From: a candidate division WOR-3 bacterium
GTDB taxonomy: Bacteria > Hydrothermota > Hydrothermia > Hydrothermales > JAJRUZ01
Length of the DNA: 38,158 nucleotides
Reading direction: 5' to 3'
Assembly: GCA_039804025.1 (NCBI GenBank)
Contig: JBDRZP010000019.1
Coordinates: forward strand, 1-38,158
The translations under genes and the position numbers were made by a program. The notes under the pieces are model-generated. The model was not told where the DNA came from and made no database searches. It was given only the letters and a program-made list of their open reading frames with translations. Below are positions 15,696 through 25,027 of this stretch, in pieces; position 1 is the stretch's first letter, and every line of letters starts with the position of its first letter.

Positions 15696-18116
15696 ATGTC
15701 TGAAAGAATTATTAGTGCTCCAATAGAAGATGAGATGACCATAAGTTATATAGATTATGCAATGAGTGTTATTGTCGGAAGAGCTCTTCCTGATGTAAGA
15801 GACGGATTAAAGCCTGTTCATAGAAGAATTCTGTTCGCAATGTATGAAGCAGGTTTATTACCTACAAGGCCCTTCAAAAAGAGCGCAACAGTGGTAGGTG
15901 ATGTTCTTGGTAAATACCATCCTCACGGTGATATGGCAGTATATGATGCTCTTGTAAGAATGGCTCAGGATTTTTCCCTGAGATACCCTCTAATTGAAGG
16001 ACAGGGTAATTTTGGCTCAATAGACGGGGACCCACCTGCTGCTTACAGATACACTGAGGCAAGACTTTCAAAGATAGCAATGGAGATGTTAAGAGATATA
16101 GATAAAGAGGTAGTAGACTTTGTTCCCAACTTTGATGGAAGATTAAAAGAACCCGTTGTTCTACCCTCCCTTTTACCTAACTTAATAGTAAATGGCTCAA
16201 CTGGAATTGCTGTTGGTATGTCAACAAATATACCACCCCATAATTTAACTGAAACAGTTGATGCTCTTTTGTATTTAATAGAAAAACCCGATTGCAAAGA
16301 TGAAGAAATTTTTGAAATAATAAAAGGACCTGATTTTCCAACAGGAGGAATTATACTCGGAAAAAAGGGAATAATTGATTATTTTAAAACAGGAAGAGGA
16401 ACAGTCACTGTTAGAGCAAGATACTTCATTGAAGAGAAAGGAAGAAAAAAAATCATTTTCACTGAAATACCCTATCTTGTAAATAAATCCAGTTTACTTG
16501 AAAGAATAGCAGAACTTGTGAGGGAGAAAAAGATTGAAGGTATTCAAGATATAAGAGATGAATCAGATAGAGAAGGACTACGAATTGTTGTTGAGCTGAA
16601 AAAAGGAATCTCTGAAAAATTTGTTTTGAATCAGCTCTTTAAATATACTCAGCTTCAGGATCGTTTTGGAGTAATAATGCTTGCCCTTGTTGATAATGAG
16701 CCAAAAGTTTTATCTCTAAGAGAACTTCTCAATTATTATTTAAAACACAGAGAAGAGGTGACAATAAGGAAAACACAATTTTTACTTAAAAAAGCAGAGG
16801 AAAGGGCTCATATTATTGAAGGACTTAAGATTGCTCTTAAAGATATAGATAGGGTAATAGAATTAATTAAGAAATCAAAGGATCCAAAGGAGGCAAAGGA
16901 AAAATTAATGAAAGAATTTAAATTAACTGAAGTGCAGGCACAGGCTATACTGGATATGAAATTACAGACCCTTACAAGGCTTGAAATGTCAAAAATTGAA
17001 GAGGAATATGAAAAATTAATTAAGGAAATTGAAAGATTAAAAGGCATTCTGGAAAATAAAAGCTTATTAATGGAGGAAATTAAGAAGGAATTAATTGAAA
17101 TAAAAGAAAAATATGGAGATAAAAGGAGAACAGATATTGAAGAAGAAGAACCAGAAGAGATTGATATTGAAAAATTAATAAAAAAGGAAAAGATATTAAT
17201 TTTGCTTTCAAAAAATGGTTATATAAAAAGGGTTCAGGGCTCTTATTTAAAAACTCAAACAAGAGGAACACAGGGACAAAAGGGACTTTTACTTGACGAG
17301 GATGACTTCCCTGAGGATGTTTTTTATGCCTTCTCTCATGATTATGTAATATTTGTTTCAAACAAAGGTAAGGTTTATTCCCTAAAGGCTTATGAAATTC
17401 CTGAAAGTGGTTTAAGAGGCAAAGGGAAACCCGTTAATACAATTTTAAATTTATCTGAAAATGAAAAAATTGTTGACATGATTCCTGTTTCAGAATTTAA
17501 AAAAGGTTTATATTTATTCCTTGTCACAAAAAAGGGAATAATAAAAAAAGTGGATTTAGAACTTTTCAAGAATGCTGGTAAAAGGGGAATTATTGCTCAG
17601 GGATTAAAAGAAGGAGATGAAACCATTGATGGAATCCTTGTTAGAGATGAAGATGATATCATACTTTTAAAATCAAATGGACTTGCAACACGGATAAAAT
17701 CAAAAATAGTAAGACCTATGGGAAGAACAGGCTATGGTGTAATTGGTATAAACACAAAGGATGCGGAATGTGTCGCAGGAACTCTTATAGGAGGTGATTC
17801 TCTTCTTGTGGTAACAGAAAAGGGTTATGGAAAGAGGTTCAGTCCAAAAGAGATACAAGCAAAAGGGAGAGGAACAAAGGGTATGATTGTGCAGAAAATA
17901 AATGAAAAAACAGGAAAAGCAATATGGATAAGAAGTTTTTCTCCAAAGGATCATCTTGTTCTTTTAACAAGTTCATCTAAGCTTTTGAGGCAGAAAGCTG
18001 AGGATATACCATTACTTTCAAGGTCCACAAGGGGAGTAAAACTTATAAAGGTTAAAGAAGAAGATAAAATTGTAGGATGTGCAAGAATTCCTTATGAGGA
18101 GGAAATAGATGTTTAA
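15696..18116 (+). CDS. gyrA: DNA gyrase subunit A (type IIA topoisomerase A subunit)
   Basis: 806 aa. The breakage-reunion domain has [18 protein letters not shown] (about residues 29-46), GKYHPHGD (72-79) and the catalytic Tyr119 in AYRYTEAR. After a long coiled-coil gate (about 370-490) comes a C-terminal beta-pinwheel. GyrA cuts and reseals DNA with GyrB to supercoil it. Two points are odd. The position equal to E. coli Ser83 is Met80. The GyrA box that reads QRRGGKG in E. coli is QTRGTQG here (about 520-526), so wrapping may be weak and a ParC-like activity cannot be excluded. No gyrB is nearby. A strong AAAGGAGG precedes the ATG. Its end overlaps the next gene by 8 nt. Confidence 0.93.
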   Translation: MSERIISAPIEDEMTISYIDYAMSVIVGRALPDVRDGLKPVHRRILFAMYEAGLLPTRPFKKSATVVGDVLGKYHPHGDMAVYDALVRMAQDFSLRYPLIEGQGNFGSIDGDPPAAYRYTEARLSKIAMEMLRDIDKEVVDFVPNFDGRLKEPVVLPSLLPNLIVNGSTGIAVGMSTNIPPHNLTETVDALLYLIEKPDCKDEEIFEIIKGPDFPTGGIILGKKGIIDYFKTGRGTVTVRARYFIEEKGRKKIIFTEIPYLVNKSSLLERIAELVREKKIEGIQDIRDESDREGLRIVVELKKGISEKFVLNQLFKYTQLQDRFGVIMLALVDNEPKVLSLRELLNYYLKHREEVTIRKTQFLLKKAEERAHIIEGLKIALKDIDRVIELIKKSKDPKEAKEKLMKEFKLTEVQAQAILDMKLQTLTRLEMSKIEEEYEKLIKEIERLKGILENKSLLMEEIKKELIEIKEKYGDKRRTDIEEEEPEEIDIEKLIKKEKILILLSKNGYIKRVQGSYLKTQTRGTQGQKGLLLDEDDFPEDVFYAFSHDYVIFVSNKGKVYSLKAYEIPESGLRGKGKPVNTILNLSENEKIVDMIPVSEFKKGLYLFLVTKKGIIKKVDLELFKNAGKRGIIAQGLKEGDETIDGILVRDEDDIILLKSNGLATRIKSKIVRPMGRTGYGVIGINTKDAECVAGTLIGGDSLLVVTEKGYGKRFSPKEIQAKGRGTKGMIVQKINEKTGKAIWIRSFSPKDHLVLLTSSSKLLRQKAEDIPLLSRSTRGVKLIKVKEEDKIVGCARIPYEEEIDV

Positions 18117-18729
18117 TTTTACTCTTTTTTTAATTTTTTCTGTAAATCCAGTTAAAGGAGCAATATTTTCCCTTTTAATTCCTGGACTTGGAGAAAAAAT
18201 TTATGGTAATGACAGAGAGTTTATAATTCTTTTTACAGGAGAAATTTCTCTTTTATCTTTTTATTTTTATGATTTTAAAACTAAAAAAGAAATAAGAGAA
18301 GATTATAAAATATTTGCTTTTAATAAAGCTTTTGCTTATGCTGGAACTGATGATGAAAATTACTGGAATGCTGTTGAAAATTACTATAATTATGATATTT
18401 ATTACGAATATCTTTTAAGAGAAGCAAGAGCTTTATATCCTGATAATCCTTTAATCTGGGAAGAGTATGCAAGGGAAAATTCTGTTCCTTACAGATGGGC
18501 ATGGAAAGATACAACTTCCTGGGATGAATTTTTACATAGAAGGGAAAGGGAAAGAAAAATTGAATCAAGGATGAAACTTTTTCAGGGCTTTATAATTTCC
18601 TATCATATTTTCTCCGCAATTTACACATTCATACATCTAAAATTAAAAGAAAAAAATAAATTTGAACTTAAAGGTGAATTTGAACCAGAGAAAGATAAAG
18701 TAAGTATAAAATTGATTTATAGATTTTGA
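18109..18729 (+). CDS. Secreted or membrane-associated protein of unknown function, DUF5683-like
   Basis: 206 aa, not firmly recognised. It has a short N-terminal hydrophobic stretch and a second one (about residues 18-50) containing [17 protein letters not shown]. This resembles the start of DUF5683 proteins of Bacteroidetes and related phyla (..LPGLGQ.Y.G). The middle is Tyr-, Glu- and Trp-rich ([22 protein letters not shown]), followed by a short hydrophobic helix and a charged tail. It overlaps gyrA by 8 nt and the amidase gene by 4 nt, so it is co-translated with both. No catalytic motif is evident. Confidence 0.75.
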   Translation: MFNFTLFLIFSVNPVKGAIFSLLIPGLGEKIYGNDREFIILFTGEISLLSFYFYDFKTKKEIREDYKIFAFNKAFAYAGTDDENYWNAVENYYNYDIYYEYLLREARALYPDNPLIWEEYARENSVPYRWAWKDTTSWDEFLHRRERERKIESRMKLFQGFIISYHIFSAIYTFIHLKLKEKNKFELKGEFEPEKDKVSIKLIYRF

Positions 18730-19253
18730 AGTTGTATATTATAAAAAGGGAGGAGTGGTTAAAAAAGGGGCTCACAGGAAGGGTAAATAAAGTATTAAAA
18801 CACTCTTTTTATGTTATACATCATACGGCAACATCTCAGAAGGAATATAATGGAGATATAAACTATTTAGACAGAATGCACAGAGAAAGGGGTTTTTTAT
18901 TAATAGGTTATCATTTTATAATAGGGGTTGATGGAAAAATTTTCGAGGGAAGGAAAATAGGGGAAGAGGGTGCACATACTAAAAGATTCAATCATTCTCT
19001 TGGTATTGCCCTTATTGGAAATTTTGAAGAAGAAAATATTGAAATTAAGCAGATTGAATCTCTTTTAAATCTTATGAATTTCTTAGATAATCATTTTCTT
19101 ATTAAAAAATTTACCTTTCATTTTATCTTAAATGAAAATACTTTATGTGGAAGAAAAATTTATGAAAAAATAATAAAAAACAAAAATAAAAAATTTTTTA
19201 ATTTTCCAGAGGATTTATTTTATAATTTATTGTGGGTTCAACCCCCGAAATAG
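18726..19253 (+). CDS. N-acetylmuramoyl-L-alanine amidase, Amidase_2/PGRP fold
   Basis: 175 aa from a TTG at 18726 that overlaps the previous stop (TTGA). Conserved features are YVIHHTAT (zinc His32 or His33), GYHFIIGVDGKIFEGR (about residues 61-76), GAHT and NHSLGIALIGNF, and a closing HFILNENTLCG with His132 and Cys141 as the other likely zinc ligands. This matches T7 lysozyme/PGRP amidases that cut between MurNAc and L-Ala. No signal peptide is present, so a cytoplasmic role on anhydro-muropeptides (AmpD-like recycling) is more likely than wall lysis. The last codons double as the leader motif of mdh. Confidence 0.88.
   Translation: MKLYIIKREEWLKKGLTGRVNKVLKHSFYVIHHTATSQKEYNGDINYLDRMHRERGFLLIGYHFIIGVDGKIFEGRKIGEEGAHTKRFNHSLGIALIGNFEEENIEIKQIESLLNLMNFLDNHFLIKKFTFHFILNENTLCGRKIYEKIIKNKNKKFFNFPEDLFYNLLWVQPPK
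19198..19226 (+). promoter_or_regulatory. Probable mdh promoter inside the amidase gene
   Basis: A perfect TATAAT (19221-19226) lies near the 3' end of the amidase gene. The -35 at 17 nt is weak (TTAATT). The start would be near 19233, immediately before the T-arm-like motif. Confidence 0.45.
19232..19248 (+). promoter_or_regulatory. T-arm-like motif in the mdh leader
   Basis: The sense strand reads GTGGG-TTCAACC-CCCGA, an exact match to GGTTCAANYCC, with three stem pairs. It shares a 14-nt core with the tuf leader. It also encodes the last residues of the amidase (WVQPPK). It ends 25 nt before the mdh ATG and does not overlap its Shine-Dalgarno (AAGGAGGG). Confidence 0.55.
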
Positions 19254-19273
19254 AAATAAGGAGGGAAAATTAA

Positions 19274-20206
19274 ATGAAAGAAAAAGTTTATATAATCGGA
19301 GCTGGCTTTGTAGGTGCAGAATGTGCTAATGAATTGGCAAGAAAAGATTTCTGTGATGTTGTTTTAATTGATATTCTTGAAGGAATTCCTCAGGGAAAAT
19401 CCCTTGATATGACCCATGCTAATCCTATAAGATACATATCACCAAATATAAAAGGACAAAATAGTTATGATGGAATTGAAGAGGCAAAAGTAATTGTTAT
19501 AACAGCAGGTGTTCCAAGAAAACCTGGAATGACAAGAGAAGAATTACTTGATACCAATTTTAATATAATAAAAAGTGTAATAGGTGAAATAAAAAAGAAA
19601 AATAATCATGCAATTTTGATAATTGTTACAAATCCCCTTGATGCTATGACATATGCTGCTTACAAATTATCTGGTTTTGAAAGGGAAAGGGTAATTGGAA
19701 TGGCAGGTGTCCTTGATTCAACAAGATTTAGAGCTTTTCTTGCAATGGAGCTCGGTGTTGCCTATGAAGATGTTTCAGCAATAACACTTGGAACACATGG
19801 AGATTTAATGGTACCCCTTCCAAAATATGCAACAGTTGGGGGAATTCCAGTAAGTCATCTTTTACCAAAGGAAAAAATAGATGCAATTGTTGATAGAACA
19901 AGAAAAGCTGGGACTGAAATAGTTTCACTTTTAAAAACAGGCAGTGCCTATTATGCACCGGGTGTTTCAACAGCAATTATGGTGGAATCAATAATTAAGG
20001 ACAAAAAGAGAGTTCTTTCAGCATCAGTTTTGTTAAAAGGAGAATATGGAATAAAAGACATTTTTGTTGGAGTTCCTGTGGTTTTAGGAGAAAAAGGTGT
20101 TGAAAGAGTTATTGAAATGAAACTTGAGCCAGATGAAATGGAAGCTCTTAAAAAATCAGCGGAACATGTCAAAAAAATGCAGGAGGAAATAGACAGGAAG
20201 CTATAA
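19274..20206 (+). CDS. mdh: Malate dehydrogenase (NAD-dependent)
   Basis: 310 aa. Rossmann motif GAGFVG at residues 9-14, acidic Asp33 ending strand beta-2 (NAD rather than NADP), and active-site loop PRKPGMTR (Arg82 and Arg88). Arg82 marks malate rather than lactate specificity. TNPLD (about 119-123) and the catalytic His175 in GTHGDLM follow. It is the LDH-like tetrameric type common in thermophiles and anaerobes. It interconverts malate and oxaloacetate. It has a strong Shine-Dalgarno and probably its own promoter. Confidence 0.96.
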   Translation: MKEKVYIIGAGFVGAECANELARKDFCDVVLIDILEGIPQGKSLDMTHANPIRYISPNIKGQNSYDGIEEAKVIVITAGVPRKPGMTREELLDTNFNIIKSVIGEIKKKNNHAILIIVTNPLDAMTYAAYKLSGFERERVIGMAGVLDSTRFRAFLAMELGVAYEDVSAITLGTHGDLMVPLPKYATVGGIPVSHLLPKEKIDAIVDRTRKAGTEIVSLLKTGSAYYAPGVSTAIMVESIIKDKKRVLSASVLLKGEYGIKDIFVGVPVVLGEKGVERVIEMKLEPDEMEALKKSAEHVKKMQEEIDRKL

Positions 20207-20216
20207 ATTATAAATA

Positions 20217-20246
20217 TTGAATTGTTATTTACTTTACCGTTATTAT
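20217..20246 (+). promoter_or_regulatory. Leaderless-type promoter of the coiled-coil gene
   Basis: TTGAAT (20217-20222), 18-nt spacer, TATTAT (20241-20246), then 6 nt to the ATG at 20253. The TTG that could serve as an upstream start codon is the -35 box itself. Confidence 0.5.
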
Positions 20247-20252
20247 TTTAAT

Positions 20253-20522
20253 ATGGAGACTGGTTTAACTTTTATCGGTTTAGGATTTACACTTCTTGCA
20301 GGTGCTGTCACATATATGGCATGGAGAAATGGAAAAATTGTAAAGGAAAATACAAAAGTAATACTTGAAAAAATGGATGAGGGATTCAGAAGAATGGATG
20401 AAGGATTCAGAAAAATGTCAGAGAGGATGGATGAAGGATTTAGACTTATTGCTCTTCTTATTCTTGCTGAAACAAAGGAAGAAAAAAGGGAACTTGCAAA
20501 AAGAATTTTAGGAGAAAAATAA
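20253..20522 (+). CDS. Small membrane-anchored coiled-coil protein with MDEGFR repeats
   Basis: 89 aa from the ATG at 20253. One N-terminal membrane helix (METGLTFIGLGFTLLAGAVT) is followed by a helical domain with three copies of MDEGFR separated by 1 and 8 residues (about residues 41-64). It ends in a charged helix (ETKEEKRELAKRI). Such heptad-like MDE.F repeats occur in many small bacterial and archaeal proteins of unknown role and suggest an oligomeric coiled coil on the cytoplasmic face. No Shine-Dalgarno is present, which fits the leaderless promoter. It converges on dppA with only 16 nt between and no visible terminator. Confidence 0.75.
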   Translation: METGLTFIGLGFTLLAGAVTYMAWRNGKIVKENTKVILEKMDEGFRRMDEGFRKMSERMDEGFRLIALLILAETKEEKRELAKRILGEK

Positions 20523-20538
20523 TTTTATTTATTTTCTT

Positions 20539-21360
20539 TTAAACTAAATTACTTGCAAGACCTATCCAGGTCCTTAAAGCATAAAAGGCTTCAATTATGT
20601 TTTCGGCTTCATAACTTAAAGTTCTCGGTGAAACTCTTTTTGTTTTAGGCATAATCTCAGCAATATCAGCCATACCTGTATTTAGGAAATCTGCCTCTAT
20701 CTTAACTTTCCCAATTATTTTTAAAGGTTTTATAACTTTATTTTTATATTTATCAATCGCCTTTTTTATATTCAAATTTATTTCTTTTTCAATTTTTGAA
20801 AAGGAAAAATGCATTGCTGAAAATCTACCTCTTGCTTCTTTTGTAATAACATATTCAATCTCCGGAATAATTGCTCTTGCTTCCTTTATAACTTCATCAT
20901 CTCCTGTTAAAAATATTATTGGAACATCAAAATTTCCGGCTACATAGGCATTTATCGTAAACTCTCCCACAGGTTTATCGTTTATTCTTACTTCATAGAT
21001 AACTCTTCCAAAATAAGTATGGTCCAGAACCCCTCTACTTCCTGCTCTTGAATGATAGCCTAAAAAAATCCCTGCATCACACCCTTCAACACCTTCCACC
21101 ATTGAAAGTTTCTTTAAATTTCCTGTTATTAATCTAACATTTTCAGGAATTTCATCAAATAAAATATTGCTCATATCACCATGAGAATCATTAACAATAA
21201 TTTCCTCTACTCCATTTTTCTTTAAAGAATTAATAACAGATAAAAGATGATTTGTCATCCATTTTCTTGCTTTTTCGTAATCTTTTCCTTCTCTTCTTGT
21301 ATGGTCTAAAGATACAATACCTTCTATTCCCTCAATGTCAATTGATATAAAAACTCTCAT
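20539..21360 (-). CDS. dppA: D-aminopeptidase DppA (M55 zinc peptidase)
   Basis: 273 aa. Residues match the Bacillus DppA metal site: Asp8 and Glu10 (SIDIEG), His60 (NDSHGD), His103 (GYHSRAG) and Glu132 (GEFTINA). The family forms a decamer that releases N-terminal D-amino acids from D-Ala-D-Ala-type peptides and is linked to peptidoglycan peptide salvage. It starts directly after the stop of the small membrane protein gene and shares its promoter. The PGRP-type amidase across the convergent junction would feed the same salvage route, which is inference. Confidence 0.94.
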   Translation of the reverse strand: MRVFISIDIEGIEGIVSLDHTRREGKDYEKARKWMTNHLLSVINSLKKNGVEEIIVNDSHGDMSNILFDEIPENVRLITGNLKKLSMVEGVEGCDAGIFLGYHSRAGSRGVLDHTYFGRVIYEVRINDKPVGEFTINAYVAGNFDVPIIFLTGDDEVIKEARAIIPEIEYVITKEARGRFSAMHFSFSKIEKEINLNIKKAIDKYKNKVIKPLKIIGKVKIEADFLNTGMADIAEIMPKTKRVSPRTLSYEAENIIEAFYALRTWIGLASNLV

Positions 21361-21537
21361 TTACTTAAATTTCAAAAGTAGTCCAAGTGGAATTAAAACT
21401 AAATATCCGAGGACCATAAGGATAACTGAAAAGGTTTTATCACCGAACCAGAGGAAAACAAATCCTATAAGGGAGGAAATTAAACCTGCTGATAATAAAA
21501 TATAATTTTCTTTTTTGTAAGGTAGGGTATTTTTCAT
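21361..21537 (-). CDS. 58-residue two-helix membrane protein, DUF3098-like
   Basis: A small frame from the ATG at 21537 ends in TAA abutting the dppA ATG. The protein begins MKNTLPYKKENYILL and has two predicted membrane helices (about residues 12-31 and 36-55) joined by a short FGDKT turn. The PYKKENYILLSAGL start and the helix-turn-helix layout resemble DUF3098 of Bacteroidetes, but the family's longer middle segment is missing. Its -10 box lies 6 nt before the ATG. Function unknown. Confidence 0.7.
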   Translation of the reverse strand: MKNTLPYKKENYILLSAGLISSLIGFVFLWFGDKTFSVILMVLGYLVLIPLGLLLKFK

Positions 21538-21543
21538 GTTTTA

Positions 21544-21573
21544 ATTTTAGTAAAAAAAAGATTTAATTATCAA
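21544..21573 (-). promoter_or_regulatory. Leaderless-type promoter of the DUF3098-like gene and dppA
   Basis: On the minus strand TTGATA (21568-21573) overlaps the stop codon of the upstream TPR gene. After 18 nt comes TAAAAT (21544-21549), and the ATG follows after 6 nt. The spacing is the same as at tonB and the coiled-coil gene. Confidence 0.5.
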
Positions 21574-23198
21574 TATTCAAAGGGAATAAAATTTTTATTT
21601 TTAATCTTATAAAATTTAATATTATCTAAAGATCTTCCGAAGAGGTAAAATTTGTAAGCACCTTTATAATAAACGAGATTATTTAAAAAATTTAAAAAGG
21701 AATAAGCACCTCTAATATCTTTTTCAAAGGCATAATTGAGAATATTACCTATATCATAGCCAATATAAGCAGCTTCTCCAGGATAAAAACCATATTTTGT
21801 TTTAAATTCAGAGATAAACTTTTCAGAAACTGACCTATCCCAGATACCGGAACTTGCAAAAATTACCCTGTCTTCTACATATTTATTTGATTTTAAAGCA
21901 AAATCTTCTGTTGTGAATTTTCCTGTTGATATTATTTTTGATTTCAATCCCTTAAAAACCACTTGGGAAGAAAGGGAAATAAGGGACTCATCTGTTCCGG
22001 ATGGAAAGATAATAATTTCGGGTCCGAGTGTGTCTTTAAAAAATTTTATCATTAAATCAATTTTCTTTTGAAAATCAGGGGAATCAGGTGAAAACATTAT
22101 ATAAAGAATATCTTTTTTTTCTTTGAAAAATTCATATAAAAGGGATAGAATACTTTCACCTTCTTCAGTTCTTGGTATTAATACTGATATTCTCTGAAAA
22201 TTATTAGGAATTATAAATCTTTCTAAAATTGCTCTTATTTCCTGATATATAGAATTTGATAGAGTTACAATATTTTCACCAAATTCACAGGCTCTTATAT
22301 AAGAAAGTGCTGGTAAAATAAAGACTTTATCTTTTTTCTTTGCAAAATAAGGGAGTGCTGTATAAATATTTTTACTTAAAAGAGGACCAACCAAAACCAT
22401 AAAATCAGAGGAAAATAAAAGATGATTTTCAAGTAATTTAAAAGTTTGAAATGGGTCTCCTTTTGTATCAAAAATGCTTTTATCCTTATATTTAAAGGAA
22501 AGTTCAAACCCCCTCAGAAAATCTTTACCAAGAGAGCTATCAGGACCAGAGAGTGGGAGATAAAGAAAAATTGAACCTTTTTTTTCTCTTATAAAAGGAA
22601 TTTCAGGTTTTTTTCTTGTAAATATTTTTTCTATTTCCTTTGTTTTTTCATGTTCAGGATAATATTCTTTTAAAATATAGAAAATTTCTTCCTGTGCTTT
22701 TAAATCTCCTTCTTCTCTTGCTTTTTCAAAAGCAATAGAAAGCATTTCAGGGTATATTCTTTTATTTTGAAGTTTATTAAGATTTTTTAAAATTTCCCTT
22801 AAAGAAAGGGATTCTGCAAGCTTAAGTATTTTACCTTCTGATTCTCTAAAATAAGGAGAATCACCTGTTTTTACAATTTCAATATAAGTTTCGAAAGCTC
22901 TGAGCATAAAATTTCTTTTCTCATAACTTTTAGCAAGCATATAGAGAACCTGAACTTTATAACTGCTTTCAGAGTAAGTATTTAAAAATTTATTTGAATA
23001 AACTATAACTGAATCAGGGTTATTAAGAGTATAATAAACATATATTAAAAGATAATCAGTTTTTTCATTTGTTTTACCCTCTTTTAATAATCCTTTTAAC
23101 TCTCTCTCTGCTTCTTTTAGTCTATTATTTTTTATAAGCTCAATTATTTTAACATCTGTTTGATTTAAAAGAAATAAAAGAATAATAAATTTAAACAT
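21570..23198 (-). CDS. TPR plus periplasmic-binding-fold protein (LpoA/ABC substrate-binding-like)
   Basis: 542 aa with a short signal-like N-terminus (MFKFIILLFLL). Residues about 15-205 are TPR-like helical repeats (KNNRLKEAERELKGLLKEGK; YMLAKSYEKRNFMLRAFETY). Residues about 210-540 look like a type 1 periplasmic-binding fold (IFLYLPLSGPDSSLGKDFLRG, MVLVGPLLSKNI, AAYIGYDIGN), as in Leu/Ile/Val-binding proteins and in LpoA, the penicillin-binding protein activator that has the same TPR-plus-binding-fold order. The position upstream of dppA fits a wall-related job, but a transport receptor is also possible. There is no lipobox. The mRNA is probably leaderless. Confidence 0.8.
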   Translation of the reverse strand: MFKFIILLFLLNQTDVKIIELIKNNRLKEAERELKGLLKEGKTNEKTDYLLIYVYYTLNNPDSVIVYSNKFLNTYSESSYKVQVLYMLAKSYEKRNFMLRAFETYIEIVKTGDSPYFRESEGKILKLAESLSLREILKNLNKLQNKRIYPEMLSIAFEKAREEGDLKAQEEIFYILKEYYPEHEKTKEIEKIFTRKKPEIPFIREKKGSIFLYLPLSGPDSSLGKDFLRGFELSFKYKDKSIFDTKGDPFQTFKLLENHLLFSSDFMVLVGPLLSKNIYTALPYFAKKKDKVFILPALSYIRACEFGENIVTLSNSIYQEIRAILERFIIPNNFQRISVLIPRTEEGESILSLLYEFFKEKKDILYIMFSPDSPDFQKKIDLMIKFFKDTLGPEIIIFPSGTDESLISLSSQVVFKGLKSKIISTGKFTTEDFALKSNKYVEDRVIFASSGIWDRSVSEKFISEFKTKYGFYPGEAAYIGYDIGNILNYAFEKDIRGAYSFLNFLNNLVYYKGAYKFYLFGRSLDNIKFYKIKNKNFIPFEY

Positions 23199-23203
23199 AT
23201 TTA

Positions 23204-23209
23204 ATTATA
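23204..23209 (-). promoter_or_regulatory. -10 box 5 nt before the TPR gene start
   Basis: TATAAT on the minus strand, 5 nt before the ATG at 23198. No good -35 is visible, because that position falls in the T-run after the terminator hairpin. It would give a leaderless mRNA. Confidence 0.4.
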
Positions 23210-23224
23210 AGAAATTAAGTTTTT

Positions 23225-23255
23225 AAAATAAAACCCCTCCCAAATAAGGGAGGGG
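23225..23255 (-). terminator. Rho-independent terminator after the Asp-box protein gene
   Basis: In the minus-strand transcript CCCCTCCC-TTATTT-GGGAGGGG forms a perfect 8-bp GC-rich stem with a 6-nt loop (23234-23255), followed by TTTTATTTT. It lies 31 nt after the stop of the secreted protein gene and is the only convincing intrinsic terminator in the window. Confidence 0.9.
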
Positions 23256-23286
23256 GACTCTGAACAGCTACAAACTCTATCCTTAC

Positions 23287-25008
23287 TTATTCAGAAACAA
23301 GAAACTTGTAAGTTCCCTCAGATGAACCTCTGTATTTCAGTAAATATACTCCAGACTTTAAATTCTTAAATCTGAGTTCATTGGTTCCAGAATTTACAAA
23401 AAGATTCCTTGTTTCAACCTTCCTTCCATTCAAATCATAAAGCTCAAACACCATTTTCCCATCGTAAGGTGAAATAAATCTAACTGTTCCATTCCTGTAT
23501 ACATTACCACTAAATTTAAGCCCAGAACTCTTAACAAAAGACCTTGAACCCTCTCCAACACTCATAAGAGGATAATAACCTGTAAGAATATAAGTCTGAT
23601 CCACTGCTCCAAGCCTGTATACTCCATAGTGTATATCATAACCAGCCATAGCTCCATCCCATCCCTTCACAACATTAAAGAGTAACCACACCTTATCCCC
23701 TCCAAATACATGCTTCACTGTATGAACCTGATGCTCTATCTTATCATCCGTCGGCTGACCTGCTTCATCCCTTGTTATATTTATCGGCGCACTCCATGTC
23801 ACCCCACCATCCGTCGAATACTTAACATAAATATCAGTCCATCCATACCTTGAACCATCAACATAATCAATCGTATGATAACCAACATATGTAACATAAT
23901 AAACATTATTAACATGATCAATTGTTAACTCACAGTTAACAAAAGGAATATTCTCATCAGGATCAATCACTGTATATGTCGCTGTCGGAGTCACAAGATA
24001 AAGACCATTACCCGCAACAAAAGTATCCGCTGTCCCAAAAATAATAGGATTGGTAAATAAACAGGTTGTAGAGAAAAGCGCTACTGGTGTTGAAGCATCC
24101 AAAAGTGCAAAATCCCAATAATTAGTCCACCAGAAAGCATTAACAATATGTTGTGAATTATCATAAGAAAAAGTAAATGTATCAACAGGAATCTGCGCAT
24201 TAAGAACAATACTTGACCAGGTCGCACCATCATCATAAGAAACTTTTACTGTATCAGGACTTACAAGTGCTGCAAGTGTTCCACCTAAATAATCAGTATT
24301 CCAAGCTTCACCAGGATGGTTAGGAAATACTGTTGCTGGAGGATCTGGATCAATAAACCCTAACCTCCACCACCAGTGAGTAAAATAGTTATTATCAGCA
24401 CCTATCATCCAGTTTACATAATTGGCAAGGTCATTTGAACCAGTTGCAAAACTCTGAAAACCGACAAAGGGAGTCGTTGCATAATAATACTTTATAATAT
24501 TCCCCTGACTGAGGTCACCATCTGATGGAACAGTTGCTATTGAAGCACCATAACCAGGAGTAACATTTGCATAAGAGCATATGAATGTATCAGAGTTACC
24601 CATCCATGGACCAACCTGTGGATACCTTCCTCCACCATCATCATTGTATGGCCATACCCTGCTCCATGTCATTCCACCATCCTTTGTAAATGTAAGAGCT
24701 AATCTACCTGAACCTGGATAGTTTGGATTATCTGATAATCTTCTATAAGTGAAGAAAACACAGGATTGGTCAGGAGACGTGTTAATGGGTTTTTCAGCAG
24801 TATAAAGGGTTGAATACTGGTTGGGCATTGTATCAACAAACTCTATTGTTAAGGTGGTATATGCAGGAGGGGATGCAAGATAATAGTCAAGAGAACTCAC
24901 CACATCTTTCTCAATAACAAAATGTGTCTTCACAGTAGGAGTTATATAGCCTGCAAGGAGGAATGTAGTTATTAGCATTCCTCCTATTATTTTTTTATAA
25001 TTACTCAT
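23287..25008 (-). CDS. Secreted Asp-box (BNR/sialidase-like propeller) protein with T9SS-type C-terminal domain
   Basis: 573 aa. Signal peptide at about residues 5-25. Three Asp boxes (S/T-x-D-x-G-x-T-W) are visible: FTKDGGMTW (about 107-115), SYDDGATW (about 257-264) and YSTDGGVTW (about 397-405), typical of beta-propellers of the sialidase/BNR type. No Arg-triad or other catalytic site can be assigned, so it may be structural or ligand-binding. The last about 75 residues (FELYDLNGRKVETR, LKSGVYLLKY) form a type A-like T9SS sorting domain. It has its own promoter-like sequence, a leader motif, a strong AAGGAGG and a strong terminator, the layout expected of an abundant surface protein. Confidence 0.85.
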   Translation of the reverse strand: MSNYKKIIGGMLITTFLLAGYITPTVKTHFVIEKDVVSSLDYYLASPPAYTTLTIEFVDTMPNQYSTLYTAEKPINTSPDQSCVFFTYRRLSDNPNYPGSGRLALTFTKDGGMTWSRVWPYNDDGGGRYPQVGPWMGNSDTFICSYANVTPGYGASIATVPSDGDLSQGNIIKYYYATTPFVGFQSFATGSNDLANYVNWMIGADNNYFTHWWWRLGFIDPDPPATVFPNHPGEAWNTDYLGGTLAALVSPDTVKVSYDDGATWSSIVLNAQIPVDTFTFSYDNSQHIVNAFWWTNYWDFALLDASTPVALFSTTCLFTNPIIFGTADTFVAGNGLYLVTPTATYTVIDPDENIPFVNCELTIDHVNNVYYVTYVGYHTIDYVDGSRYGWTDIYVKYSTDGGVTWSAPINITRDEAGQPTDDKIEHQVHTVKHVFGGDKVWLLFNVVKGWDGAMAGYDIHYGVYRLGAVDQTYILTGYYPLMSVGEGSRSFVKSSGLKFSGNVYRNGTVRFISPYDGKMVFELYDLNGRKVETRNLFVNSGTNELRFKNLKSGVYLLKYRGSSEGTYKFLVSE

Positions 25009-25027
25009 TTAAAAACCTCCTTTTTTT

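Noticed and set aside
20523-20538. Terminator between the convergent coiled-coil and dppA genes
   Set aside because: Only AT-rich sequence is present and no stable hairpin can be drawn.
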